Shown: positions 23,201 to 35,900 of the stretch, one piece after another
How positions within the stretch are numbered: position 1 is the first letter of the stretch
Layout of the letters: each line of letters starts with the position of its first letter
Origin: Sambucus nigra
Taxonomy: Eukaryota; Streptophyta; Magnoliopsida; Dipsacales; Adoxaceae
Direction: 5' to 3'
Assembly: GCA_949130495.1 (NCBI GenBank)
Contig: OX422223.1
Location: 77,002,751 to 77,066,750 of the forward strand
Length of the DNA stretch: 64,000 bases
The notes under the pieces: model-generated
Told to the model about the DNA's origin: nothing
The model's input: only the letters and a program-made list of their open reading frames with translations
Databases searched by the model: none
Made by a program: the position numbers and the translations under genes

Positions 23201-23874
23201 CTAGGGGTGGAAGCGGTACGGGTTTTTACCGTACCGTACCGTTTTGGTCCGAAAAAAAATGGTTTTGGTTTCATATATTAAAATACCAGAAACCAGTCTT
23301 ACCGAAACCGAAATTACCGTAAAAAAGTTGGTTGGTTTTGGTTTTAATATTTAAAAAATCGATTTACCGAAATTACCATACCGAATTTTATGAAACCAGA
23401 AAAAATCGTACCGAAATTACCATACCGTACCGAATTTACCGAAACCAGAAAAAATCGTACCAAAATTACCGTGGCGTACCGAATTTACCAAAATTACCGT
23501 ACTGAATTTACCAAAACTTGAAAAAAGTTGGTTTTGGTTTTGGTTTTAATATTTAAAAAAGTTGGTTGGTTTTGTTTTTGGTTTTGTTTATCGAAACATA
23601 AAAAACTGAAACCCGAAACATAAAAAACTGAAACCAGAAACCAGAAAAAAACCAGAATTTACCGAAACCAGAAAAAACCAGAAGAAACCAGAATTTACAG
23701 AAACCAGAAAAAAACCAAAATTACCGAAAAAACCGAAATACCAGCCGGTTTGGTTTTGGTATTGATTTTGGTGTACCGGGTGGTAAACTGGTACGGTTTG
23801 ATTTTACCATCTAGAGTTTGGTTTTGGTATTGGTATCCACTATTAACCGACCAAACCGTACCGCTTACACCCCT
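23201..23874. mobile_element. Non-autonomous hAT-type transposon, 674 bp
   Basis: The ends are inverted repeats, AGGGGTGGAAGCGGTACGG on the left and AGGGGTGTAAGCGGTACGG as the reverse complement of the right end. An 8 bp direct duplication, AATCTCTC, flanks it (23193-23200 and 23875-23882), the size made by hAT transposases. The left end has two extra bases (CT). The interior has no gene and consists largely of diverged copies of ACCGAAACCAGAAAAA and its complement GGTTTTGGTTT. Confidence 0.9.
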
Positions 23875-23882
23875 AATCTCTC

Positions 23883-24552
23883 GCTTTTCCCTAGGAGAAA
23901 AAATTACATTTATAAGAGTAACTAATAGAGTTCATAGGGCTTCAATAAGTAGTAATCCTTATCTGATAGAATTTATCTCCTCCTTGATTCCCGCAGGTTA
24001 GTTTTCTTTAATGATATTTATCCACGTGATAGAAATACATAACCGGGCCAGTGGGCCACACACTTCCTATCCAAATGTGGCGAATTATTTACCTTCATAA
24101 TTGCCCCCAAATCTCTCATATTGATTGAGTTCATGGAGGTTTTCTTTGATCCTAGGAGAGCCCATGTTTAGGTCACGACTGTCCCTTCACCTAATTACAT
24201 GTTGATTGGAGGATATGGATGTAATTTGACTTGGCAATGAAAGGTTGTCTACTCGTTGGAACTTAAGTGAACTCTGGTCTTTTGGTTTGCTTTTATAAGG
24301 GGTACGCTTAGCTTTTACCCCACTGTGCTAAAGGGGCATATGCTTTTCAAGGCATCATCTTGGGAGACGCATATCTAATGATGGGGTTTTCCCTGGGGAC
24401 GCGGTCCAAGCCTCCAAACCTTTTCTCCCGTCACTTGGGACACTTTTTTTTTAAACAACAAGAGATTATTCAAGTGTACAACCATCCTTATTCCCAATGA
24501 GTCATCTTCTCACTCCATTTCTTCGATTTAATTAAACTTTCTTCTTTTCTTT
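23883..24552. other. Non-genic DNA between hAT and copia-like elements
   Basis: No coding sequence is recognised. It probably continues the repeat interrupted by the hAT element. Confidence 0.4.
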
Positions 24553-24670
24553 TAAGAACGCCGAATTTTGTGTGTTAATGTTCTAGAGGGAGTGAATTGG
24601 ACAAACTCAGAATTAATGACCAATTTAAAATTTTCATGTTTAAACACATTATAAATAAAACTCACACTCA
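24553..24670 (-). mobile_element. Copia-like 3' LTR, outer part
   Basis: This 118 bp aligns with 44271-44365 of the other LTR, sharing landmarks such as GTTAATGTTCTAGAGGGA versus GTCAATGTGTTAGAGGGA. It is cut at 24670 by the CACTA insertion; its last three bases (TCA) are the left target duplication. Confidence 0.8.
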
Positions 24671-25279
24671 CACTACACTAAATTAGGCAAATAGTCATGG
24701 ACTTTGGCCATGACCAAGCCTGTGGGTCGTGCCCCAGAGCCGTGATTATTTTGGTCGTGACCATTTTCGTGAGTCACATACCAAATTCGTGACGAAATAG
24801 GTGGACACGGACCATCATCATCATTGAGGGAGGTTACGAACAAGGGTCGTGACCAAGCCGTACTACTAGTCACAGCCCATGATCGAAGGAGAGAATCAAC
24901 CAATGGTAATAGCTATGAGACACGACCCCAATCGCGACAAAAATTACTGGTCACAATTACGGGCCATGACCGAGGGGAGGCAAATCGACCAATGGTCATG
25001 GGTACGGGCCGTAACCCCAACTGTGATGAAAATATGTTGGTTACGACTACGGGAGGCGACCTAGGGGTCATTACAAAAAATGGCCGTGGACTTTGGTTGT
25101 GACCCCATTTTTAACCGCGAAGAAAAAAATGGTCATGGCAATGACCATATATAATAAAATAAAGATTGTCATGGCCCATAGCAATGACCATATAGGGTCA
25201 CTCTGGTCGTGACCCTATTAGACTATGATGAAAAAAAATAAAGAATGTCACGACCCATAGCAGTGACCATATATAATAA
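24671..25279. repeat. Left terminal and subterminal repeats of the CACTA element
   Basis: After the terminal repeat come many variants of GGTCGTGACC and GGCCATGACC. In CACTA elements such motifs are binding sites for the TNPA-type protein. Two copies of a ~120 bp segment ending in AGTGACCATATATAATAAAA lie at about 25130-25280. Confidence 0.8.
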
Positions 25280-28200
25280 AAAGGGGGTTATTTGGGTCCT
25301 ATCCTCAAACCGAGAGCCCCGCAGCTGCGCGTCCGGTTACTATGTGTTACTTTATACGCGCATAAGGTGTTCTTGCCACTCACAGTTCCGTTAGGGTGCC
25401 ACTGGGGGTGCCCACCCACCCACGACACATTTTCAATCCTTAGTGTGTTTGTTTTCAAATTTGTGTTTCGGTACTATATTCAAACCGGGAGTCCCACGAC
25501 TATGCGAATAGTTACTATGTGTTACACTGGATGCGCCCGAGGTGTTTGAGGCACTCGCGACACTGTTTTGGTGCGGCTGGGGGTGCCCGCCCCCCTCGCG
25601 ACACGTTTTCAAACCTAAGTCTACCTATTTTTTAATTATTGTCCTATACTCTTTTCAAGAGTCTCGGGGTTGCACGACCAATTGGTACGTGTTATATTGG
25701 ATGCGCAAGAAGTGTTCAAGCCAATCACTGTGCCGTATGGGTCCTGGCGTCACGTTTTCAAGCCTTAGTATGCCTGTTTTCGAATACATGGTTGGGTCCT
25801 ATCCTCAAATGAAGAGTCTCGTGGTTGCGCTTCTAATTACTATGTGTTACGTTGGATGCACACGAGGTGTTCGTACCAGTCGCGATGCCGTTGAGGTTCC
25901 ACTGGGGTGCCCGCCTCCCGCGGCACATTTTCAAGTCTAAGTGTGTCTATTTTTGAATTCGTATCCTATCCTCAAATCGGGATTCTTGTGATAGTACGGA
26001 CGATTGCTACTTGTTACATTAGATGTGCATGAGGTGTTCGTGCCACTCGCGATGCCATTTGGGTGTTTCTTGGGGTGCCCCCCTCGCGGAATATTTTCAT
26101 GCCTAAGTGTGCCTATTTTTGAATTCTTGTTTGGTTCCTATCGTCAAACTGAGAGTCTTGTGACTTCGCATACAAATTATACATGTTACATTGGACATGA
26201 ACGAGGTGTTTGTTCCAGTCACGGTGCCGTTTGGGTGCCGCTGGAGGTGCCCGTCCCACATGACATGTTTTCAAGCCTAAGTGTGCCTGTTTTTGAATTC
26301 GTGTCCAATCCTTAAACCGTGAGTCCTGCGACTATGTGACCGGTTGCTACAAGTTATGTTGGATGTTCATGAGGTGTTCGTTCCACCTGCAATTTCGTTT
26401 GGGTGCCGCTGGGGGTGCTCTCCCCCCGCGACACTCTTTCAAGCCTAAGTGTACCTTTTTTCAAATTCGTGTCATATCCTCAAATAGGGAGTCATGTAGC
26501 TGCGTATATGGTTAATACGTGTTACGTTCAATGCACACAAGGTTTTCTTTCCATTCACGAAATCGTTTGGGTACCGCTGGGGGTGATCGCCTTCTGCGGC
26601 ACGTTTTTCGGCCAAAGTGGGACTATTTTTTAATTCGTGTTTGGGTCCTATCCTCAAACTGCAACACATTTTGAAGCCTAAGTGTGCATGTTTTTGAATT
26701 CATGTCTTATCCTCAAATCAGGAGTTCCATATTCGCGAAGTCGATTGTTATATGTTATGTATGATGCATATGAGGTGTTCATGCCACTCGCAGTGCCATT
26801 TGGGAGCCGCAAGGGGTACCCGCCTCCCTCAACACGTTTTTAAGCCTAAGTGTTCCTGTTTTCGAATTCATTTTTAGAACCTATCCTCAAACCAGGGTTC
26901 CTGCAATTTTGGGGATGGTTATTATATGTTACGTTGGACGAGCACGGGTTGTTTATTCCAATCGCAGTGCTGTTAGGGTGCCATTGGGGATGCCCCCTGC
27001 GGCACGTTTTCGAACCTCAGTGTACCCATTTTCAAATTTGTGTTTGGGTCCTATCCTCAAATCGGGATTCCTGCGATTGTGAAAGAAGTTGCTACATCTT
27101 ACATTGGACATTGACGAGGTGTTCATTCCACTCGCAGTCTTGTTTGGGTGCTTCTGGTGGTGCCCCACCCAACACCCTCCGCGACATGTTTTCAAGCCAA
27201 AGTGTGCATGTTTTTGAATTCATGTCTTATCCTCAAATAGCGAGTCCCATGGATCTGAAGTCGATCGCAACGTGTTACGTTGGATATGCACAAGGTGTTC
27301 ATGTCACTCATTATGTTGTTTGGGTGCCGCTAGGGGTTCCCCCCCGGTGGAACGTTTTCAAGCCTAAGTGTGCCTTTTTTCAAATTTGTGTTTGGGTCCC
27401 ATCCTCAAATCGGGAATCCTACAGTTGCGTGAATGATTTTTATGAGTCACATTGGGCGTGCATGAGGTGTTCATTCCACTTGTGTTGCCATTTGGATGAC
27501 GCTGGGGGTGCCCGCCCCCACTACACGTTTTGAAGCCTAAGTGTGCATGTTTGCGAATTTGTGTCCTATCCTCAAACTAGAATACTGTGTCTATGTGGTC
27601 GATTGCTACGTGTTATGTTGGATGTGAACGAGGTGTTCGTGCCACTCACGGTTCCATTTGGGTGCCACTAGGGGAATCCCCCCTCGCGACACGCTTTCAA
27701 GCCTAAGTGTGCTTGTTTTCGAATTCGTGTCCTATACTTAAACTGGGAGTCTCGAAGATGCACAACCTATTGCTATGTGTTATTTTAGATGATGAGGTGT
27801 TCATGCCACTCGCGGTGCCGTTTGGGTGACACTGGGGGTGCTCCCCCCCCCCCCTCGCGCAAGACACGCTGTCAAGCCTAATGTGCCAGTTTTCAAATTC
27901 GTGTCCTATCCTCAAACAAGGAGTCCCGCGGCTACGTGGCTAATTTCTATGTGTTATATTGGGCATGCACGAGGTGTTCGTTACACTCGCGGTGCCTCTT
28001 GGGTGCCCTCCTCCACAACACGTTTTCAAGCCTAAGTGTGCCTATTTTTTAATTTGTGTCGTATCCTCAAACTGAGAGTCCCGAGGCTACACGATCGGTT
28101 ACTAGGTGTTACGTTGGACTCACACGAGGTGTGCCAATCGAGATTTTGTTTGGGTGACACTGGGGATGCCCGCCCTCCAATTACACATTTTAAAACCCAA

Positions 28201-31200
28201 TTGTGCCTTTTTTCGACTTCGTGTTTGGGTCCAATCCTTACACCGGGAGTCTGGCGGTTGAACGAACAGTTGTTATGTGTCATGTTGTACACGCATGAGG
28301 TGTTCATGCCACTCACGGTGCCATTTGGGTGCCTCTGGGGGTGCCTGCTCCTCTACAACACGTTTTCAAGCCTAAGTGTGACTGTTTTCGAATTTGTGTC
28401 CTATCCTCAAATCGGGAGTCCCACTACTTCATAAATGGTTACTACATGTTACGTTGGACGTGAAGAGGTGTTCGTGCCACTCACGGTGCCATTTGGCTAT
28501 TATTGGGGGTGCCACCTCCTGTAGCACAATTTCAAGCCTGAGTGTGCGTGTGTTTCGAATTTATGTTTATGTCTTATACTCAAATTGGGAGTCCCATAGA
28601 TGCAATTCCATTTGGGTGCTGCTGGGGGTTCCCGCCCCCACCACGACACATTTTTAAGCCTATGTGTGTCTGTTTTTGAATTCGTGCCCTATCCTCAAAC
28701 CGAGGGTCCCGCGACTGTGCACTCTATTGTTATGTGTAACTTTGGATGCACACGATGGGTTCATGACACTCGCGGTGCCTTTTGGGTGCCAGTGGGGGTG
28801 CCCGTCCCTTCGCGGCATGTTTTCAAGCCTAAGTGTGTCTGTTGTCGAATTCATATTTGGATCCTATCCTCAAACCGGGAGTGCCGTGGATACATGGATA
28901 GTTGCTACGTGTAACGTTAGACACGCACGAGGTGTTTGTGTCACTCGCGGGGTCGTTTGGGTGCCACTAGAAATGCCCACACCCCGCGGCGTGTTTTCAA
29001 GCCTAAGTGTGCTTGTTTTCGAATTCGTATCCCATCCTCAAATCGAAAGTCCCATGACTGTGCGAACTATTGATACATGTTGTGTTGTATGCGCATGAGG
29101 TGTTCTTTCCACTTGCAGTGCCATTTGGGTGCTGCCGGGAGTTCCCGCCCTCACCCCAACACGTTTTCAAGCCTATGTGTGCCTGTTTTCATATTCGTGT
29201 CCTATCCTTAAATCGAGAGTCCCGCAAATGTGTGACCGATTGTTACGTGTAATGATGGACATGCACGAGTTGTTCGTTCCACTCACGATACCGTTTGGGT
29301 ACCGCTGGGGGTGCCCATCCCCCGATGGAACATTTTCAATCCTAAGTGTGCCTATTTTTTAATTCGTATCCTATCCTCAAACTGGGAGTCCCGTGACTAC
29401 ACTGCTTATTTCTACATGTTATTGGGATGCGCACAAGGTGTTCATGCCATTTGTGATGTCGTTTACGTGTTATTAGGATGTGCACGAGATGTTCTTGCCA
29501 CTCGTGATGTCGTTTGGGTTCCTCTAGGGGTGCCCACACTAGCAATACATTTTCAAGCATAAGTATGTCTATTTTTGAATTCATATCCTATCCTCAAACT
29601 AGGAGTTCCACGGCTGCGTGGCCTGTTGCTAGGTTTTATGTTGGAAGCGCATGAGGTGTTCGTGCCACTCACGATGTTATTTGGGTGCCGCTGGAGGTTC
29701 CTGCCCCTCGCTGCACATTTTCAAGCCTAAGTGTGCCTATTTTAAATTTGTGTCTCATCCTTAAACTGGGAGTCCCAAGGCTGCATGACCGGTTGCTACC
29801 TGTTACGATAAACTCGTACGAGGAGTTCGTGCCACTCCTAGTGCCATTTGGGTGCCTCTCTGTGTGCCCACCCCCATGACACATTTTCAACCCTTAGTGT
29901 GCCTGTGTTTAAAATACGTGTTTGGGTCGGGAGTCCTTTATCTACTCATATGGTTACTACATGTTAAGTTGTATGTGCACGAGGTTTTCGTGCCACTCAC
30001 GGTGCTGTTGGGTTCCGCTGAAAGTGCACACCCTCCCACGACATGTCTTCAAGCCTAAGTGTGTCTGTTTTGGAATTTGTGTCCTATCCTCGAACCAGGA
30101 GTCCCAAAGTTTTGCGGTTGGTCGATACATGTTATGTTGGATGCTCATAAGGTGTTTGTTCCACTCTCGGTGCCATTTGGGTGCTGCTGGGGTGCCCGCC
30201 CCCCCGTGACACGTTTTCAAGCCTAAGTGTACTTGTTTTGAAATTCGTGTCCAATCCTCAAACCAAGAACCTCTCAGCTACATGGACGATTGTTAAATGT
30301 TACGCTGGACACGTACGAGGTATTTGTTCCAATAGCGGTGCCGTTTGGGTTCCGTTGGGGCTGCCCGTCCCCCACTGTACGTTTTAAAGCCTAAGTGTGC
30401 ATATTTTTAAATTCATGTTTGGGTCCTATCCTCAAATCGAGAGTCCTGTGACTGTGCGAACGGTTGCTACTTGTTACATTAGACGCGCATGAGGTGTTTG
30501 TTCCACTTGCAGTGCCATTTGGGTGTCCCTGAGGGTGCCCGCACCCTCCCGCGACACGTTTTCAAGCCTAAGTGTGCCTTTTTTTAAATTTGTACCCTAT
30601 CCTCAAATTGGGAGTCCTGTGACAGCACAACCGATTGCTACGTATTATGTTGGATGTGCATGAGGTGTTTGTGACACTCACAGATCCATTTGGGTGCTGC
30701 TGGGGGTGCTCACCACCCCCTCCCATGGCACGTTTTCAAGCCAAACTATGCCTTTTTAGAATTCCTATTTGGGTCCTATCCTCAAATCGGGAACCTCGTA
30801 ACTATGCGAACGGTTGTTATGTGTTACATTGGACATGCACGAGGTGTTCGTGCCACTCGCAATACCATTTGGGTGATGCTGATGGTGCCCGCCCTCCAGT
30901 GGCACTTTTTCAACCCTAAGTGTGCATGTTTTCGATTTCGTGTTCTATCCTCAAATCGGGTGTCCTGCGGATGCATGATCGGTTGTTACATATTACATTA
31001 GATGCGCACAAGGTTTTTGTGCTACTCGTGGTGCCGCTGGGGGTGCCTCCCCCCAGTAGTACACTTTCTAGCCTAAGTGTGCCTATTTTTGAATTAACAT
31101 CCTATCCTCCAATCGGGAGTCCCAAGATTATGTGGCATGTTGCTATGTGTTATGTTCTACGTGCACGAGGTGTTCATACCAGTTGCGATGGCTTTTTGGT

Positions 31201-34200
31201 TCCGCTGGGGGTGCCCTCCCCCTCGTGGCATGTTTTCAAGCCTAAGTTTGCGTGTTTTCGAATTTTTGTTCTATCCTCAAACCGGGAGTCCCACGGCAGC
31301 GCGACTAGTTGCTACATGTTACGTTTTATGAGCATTATTTTTTTGATCCACTGGAGATCTCGTTTGGGTGTTGATAGGGGTGCTCGCCCCCTATGGCATG
31401 TTTTCATGCCTAAGTGTTCCTATTTTTGAATTCGTGTTTGGGTCCTATCCTCAAACCGAGAGTCCCATGGTAGCGCAATCGGTTGCTACATGTTATGTTG
31501 GATACGTACGAGGTATTTATGCCACTCGTGGTACGGTTTGGGAGCCATTGAGGGTGCCCATCTCCCGCGGCATGTTTTCAAGCCTAAGTGTCTCTATATT
31601 TGAATTCGTGTCCTATCCTCAAACCGGGCGTGCCGCGGCTACGTGACCATTTGCTACGTGTTATGTTGGATGTGCATGAGGTGCCCGTGCCACTCATGGT
31701 GCCATTTGGGTGCCGCTAGGTATACCTGCCCCCACCCCCCGGGCAGTACTTTTTCAAGATTAAGTGTGCCTATTTTTGAATTCATGTCCTATATTCAAAC
31801 CAGGAGTCCCGCGGCTCCATGACTAGTTTCTATGTGTTACATTGGATGCACATGGGGGGTTTATGCCAATTGTGGAGCCATTTATATGCCATTGGGGTGT
31901 GCCTGCCCCTTTATTGAACATTTTCAAGGCTAATTGTGCTTGTTTTCAAATTCGTGATTGGGTTCTATCCTCAAATCAAGTGTCATGTAGTTGCGCGGAT
32001 AATTGTTATGTGTTATGTAGATGCACACGAGGTGTTCGTGCCACTCGCGTTGTCATTTGGGTGTCGCTGGGGGTACCCAGGAAGGTTTTTAAGCTAAGTG
32101 TGCCTGTTTTCGAATTTGTCTCCTATCTTCAAATCGGGACTCCCGTGGCTGCATGACCGGTTGTTACATGTTACGTCGGACATGCACGAGGTGTTCGCGA
32201 GGCTCATGTTTCTATGTGGGTGCATCTAGGGGGTTACCGCCTCCTACGGCATGTTTTCAAGCCCAGGTGTGCCTATATTTTAAATTTGTGTTTTGTTCAC
32301 ATCATCAAATTGGGATTCTCGCGGCAGTGCATATGGTTGGTACATGTTACATTGGATGCGCACGAGGTGCTTGTTCCACTTGCGGTGCCAATTGGGTGTC
32401 GATGGGTGTGCCCGCCCTCTCGCGACATATTTTCAAACCTAAGTATGCATGTTTTTTAATTCATGTCCTATCCTCAAATTGGGAGTCCCGCTGCTGAATA
32501 ATCAGTTGCTATGTGTTTCGTTGGTTGCGCATGAGGTGTTCGTGCCACTCGCAGTGCCATTGGGAGTGCTCGCCCCCCGACACGTTTTCAAACATAAGTG
32601 TGTATTTTTTCGAATTCATGTCCTATCCTCAAATCGGGAGTCACGTGGATGTGCGGTCAATTACTATGTGTTATGTTGGACATGCACAAGGTATTTGTGC
32701 CATTTACGATGCCGTTTGGTTGTTGTTGGGGTACCCCTGGGCATGTTTTCAAGCCTAAGTCTGTCTGTTTTTGAATTCGTATCCTATCTCGCGGCCGGTT
32801 GATATGTGTGACGTTGGATGTGTAGGAAGTGTTCATACCACTCCCGGTGTCATTTGGGTGCCTCTGGGGGTGACCCAGACACGTTTTTAAGTCTAAGTGT
32901 CTCTATTTTTGAATTTGTGTCCTATCCTCAAATCTAAAGTCCCACGGTTGTGGTAACGATTGTTAGGAGTTACATTGGATGCACACGAGGTGTTTGTGCC
33001 ACTCGCGGTGCCATTTGGGTGCCGCTAGGCGTGCCCCCCTCCCATGACCATTTTCATGCCTAAGTGTCCTTATTTTTTAATTCATGTCCTATCCTCAAAT
33101 CGGGAGTCTCGCGGTTGTTTGAGAAGTTTTTAGGTGTCATGTTGGATATGCACGAGGTGTTCGTTCCACTCGCAATTCCGCTTGGATGCCACTAGGTGTG
33201 CCCCCCCCCCCCCCCCCCCCCACGTCACATTTTAAAACCTAAGTGTACCTATTTTTGAATTAGTGTCCTATCCTCAAACCGGGAGACCCGTAGTTTCGCG
33301 GTCATTTACTATGTGTTACGTTGGAAAAGCACTAGGAGGTTTTGCCACTCACGGTGCCGTTTGGGTGCTGCTAAGGGTCCCCCCCCCCCCCGCGCGCAAC
33401 ACATTTTCAAGCATTAGTGTGCATGTTTGTGAATACGTGTTTGGGTCCTATCCTCAAACTGGGAGTCCTGTGATTGCGCGTCCATTTGCTATATGTTACG
33501 TTGGATGCACACGAGGTGTTCGTGCCACTCACGGTGCCATTTGGGTTCCACTAGGGTTGCCCCCCCCCCCCCCCCCCCCCGACGACACATTTTCAAGCCT
33601 AAGCGTGCATCTTTTTAAATTCCTATCCTTTACTCAAGCAGGGAGTCCCGCGTATGCGCAACCGATTGCTACGAGTTATGTTAAACACGTACAAGGTGTT
33701 TGGTCCCCGCGCGGTGCCATATGGATGCCACTCGAGGTGCTCGCCCCGCGCAGTATTTTTTCAAGTCTAAGTGTGTTGGTTTTCAAATTCGTGTCCTATG
33801 TTCAAGCTGGAAGTCCTGTGGCGGCGCGATCCGTTGCTACGAGTTATGTTGGACGCACTCGAGGTGATCGTACCACTCACAGTGCCATTTGTGTACCGAT
33901 GGGGTCCCCCCCTCCCCCCCCCCCCCGACAACATGTTTTCAAGCCTTAATGTGCCTATTTGAGAATCCGTGTTTGAGTCCAATCCTCAAACTAGGAGTCC
34001 CACGTTTGGGCGGATGGTTACTACATGTCACTTTGGATGCGCTCAAGGTGTTAAAGGCACTCGCGGTGTCGTTTCAATGCCATTGGGGGTGTCCGCACCC
34101 TCGCGGCACGTTTTCAAGCTTAAGTGTGTGTGTTTTTGAATTTGTGCCCTATCCTCAAATCGAGAGTCCCGCGGTTGCACAACCCATTGCTACGTTTTAC

Positions 34201-34923
34201 ATTAAATGAGCATAAGGTGTTCGTGACAATCGTGGTGCCGTTTTGATGTGGCTGGGGCACCCCCTGCGGCACATTTTCAAGCCTTAATGTGTCTGTTTTT
34301 GAATATGTGTCTAGGTTCTATGCTCAAACCGTGAGTCCCGCGACTACACATCTGGTTGCTACATATTACGTTGGATGCAAACAAGGTGTTCGTTCCACTC
34401 GCGGTGTCATTTGGGTGTCGTTGGCCCCCCCCCCGACACATTTTTAAGCCTAAGTGTGTAAGTTTTCGAATTCGTATCCTATCCTCAAACTGGGAGCCAC
34501 GCGGTTTCACGATTGGTTACTACGTGTTATGTTGAATGCGCACGAGGTTCGTTCCTCTCGCGGTGCCATTTCGGTGCTGCTGGGGGTGCCTTCCCCTTCC
34601 CCCATCCCCATCCCCCCGCAGTATGTTGTCAAGTATATGTGTGTCGATTTTCGAATTCATGTCCTATGATCAAACCGAGAGTCTCGCGATTGCGTAGTCA
34701 AATTCTATGTGTCACACTGGACGCGCACGAGGTGTTCGTTGCCAATCACGGTGTCATTTGGGTGCCACTGGGGGTGCCTGTCCCCCGCGACACATTTTCA
34801 AGCCTTAGTGTGCCTGTTTTTGATTTTGTGTTTGGGGCTTATCCTCAAATCGGGAGTCCGCGGCTACGCAGATGTTTGCTACTTATTACGTTGGACGCAC
34901 ACGAGGTGTTCATGCCACACACA
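25280..34923. repeat. Satellite-like array, about 55 units of about 170 bp
   Basis: The landmark TTTTCAAGCCTAAGTGTG recurs through the array. Spacings measured at its start and end mostly fall between 163 and 186 bp; a few units are shorter (149, 154, one truncated at 65). From the first landmark (25438) to the last (34803), 9365 bp gives a mean near 170 bp for 55 units. Each unit also contains TCCTATCCTCAAA, GAGGTGTTCGTGCCACTCGC and GGGTGCCGCTGGGGGTGCC followed by a C-rich tract that expands to 21 C at 33201 and 33560. CG and TG/CA alternate at matching sites. No gene is supported; the long open frames are translations of the repeat. Confidence 0.95.
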
Positions 34924-35460
34924 TTAACCCCCAGTACAATATTATATAAAATCAATTTGATTATACTTTGTCAAATAAAATCACGACACGCATATAACCC
35001 CGAATACAGTTTCACGACACGCATACAACCCATAATATAATGTAAAAAATATCCATTTCAATATATTTTGTCAAAAAAATCACGACGTTGATAAAAACCC
35101 CAATACAATGTCACGACATGAATAACGTAATTTTTTTTTCTTATTAAAAATCCATTTAATTATATTTTGTCAAAAATATAATGTCTAGGGCTTATATTTT
35201 GTCTAGGATTATATTTTGTCAAGAAAAATAACCCTCAACACAACGTCTAGGGTTTATTAACATATAATACAATGTGTTCATAGTTACAGACACACACAGA
35301 GACACATTTAAAATGAAATAACTAGGGTTTTGTATTAGCTTTCAAGAGAAATCGAACCAAATCGCAAGAGAAATTGCAAGCAAAATCCCACCAAATTGCA
35401 AAAATCGTACCCAGGGCTAGAGCTGTGATCGATTAGGTAAACGAATTGCAACGCTGTTTT
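34924..35460. other. AT-rich CACTA interior right of the array
   Basis: The stretch holds diverged short repeats built on ATCACGACACGCATA ... AACCCC and ATTATATTTTGTCAAA. It contains no coding sequence. Confidence 0.65.
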
Positions 35461-35897
35461 TTTTAAGTAACGAAACTAGTCACGGACTAGAGCCATGAGA
35501 CCTAAACCGCGACCCTCAAAATTTAACACACATCAGATGCCACATCAACACGCGACAAAATGCCATGGAAAGGTCACTACCCCCAGTCGTGACCCACAGT
35601 GTGTGTATGTGGTTCTTCATCATGCATATGGTCACGGACTAAGGCCATGACCCATTCACAACTAATCTTGGAGGGAATTTTGGTACGAATTTGGTGCCAA
35701 GATGACCATGACATGATCACGTCCTAAGTTCATTACCCACAGTGGTCAGGGATTTGGTGTGACCAATTCTAGGAGAATCCATGACCTAGTGTAGTCATGG
35801 ATCTGGTCACGCCAAAGGTTAAGATGGTCACGACCAAAGTCCATGACTAGCTGATCACCTCTTAAGGGCATGACCATTCATAGGATTTGGTGTAGTG
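35461..35897. repeat. Right subterminal and terminal repeats of the CACTA element
   Basis: Motifs such as GGTCACGACCAAAGTCCATG (35833) are inverted copies of those at the left end (ATGGACTTTGGCCATGACC, 24695). The element ends GGATTTGGTGTAGTG at 35897 and is followed by TCA. Confidence 0.85.
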
Positions 35898-35900
35898 TCA

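Larger units (their letters stand above)
24671..35897. mobile_element. Large non-autonomous CACTA transposon carrying a satellite-like array
   Basis: The termini are CACTACACTAAATTAGG (24671) and, as reverse complement of the right end, CACTACACCAAATCC, the CACTA signature. A 3 bp duplication, TCA, flanks it (24668-24670, 35898-35900), as is usual for CACTA. The paralogous LTR copy at 44355-44400 has no insertion at the matching point. Subterminal regions (24690-25275, 35470-35885) carry many GGTCRTGACC-like motifs in both orientations. The 11,227 bp element has no recognisable transposase; 25280-34923 is a tandem array of ~170 bp units. It would have depended on a transposase supplied elsewhere. 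Confidence 0.92.

Noticed and set aside
25280..34923. Many open frames of 60-228 codons on both strands inside the array
   Set aside because: They repeat with the ~170 bp unit, overlap in several frames and match no family. They are translations of a tandem repeat, so none was called as a gene.
25280..34923. CRISPR-like repeat-spacer structure
   Set aside because: The whole unit is repeated, with no unique spacers, in a plant-type sequence.
25280..34923. Centromeric satellite
   Set aside because: The unit length would fit, but the array lies between CACTA ends and nothing in the sequence shows centromere function.
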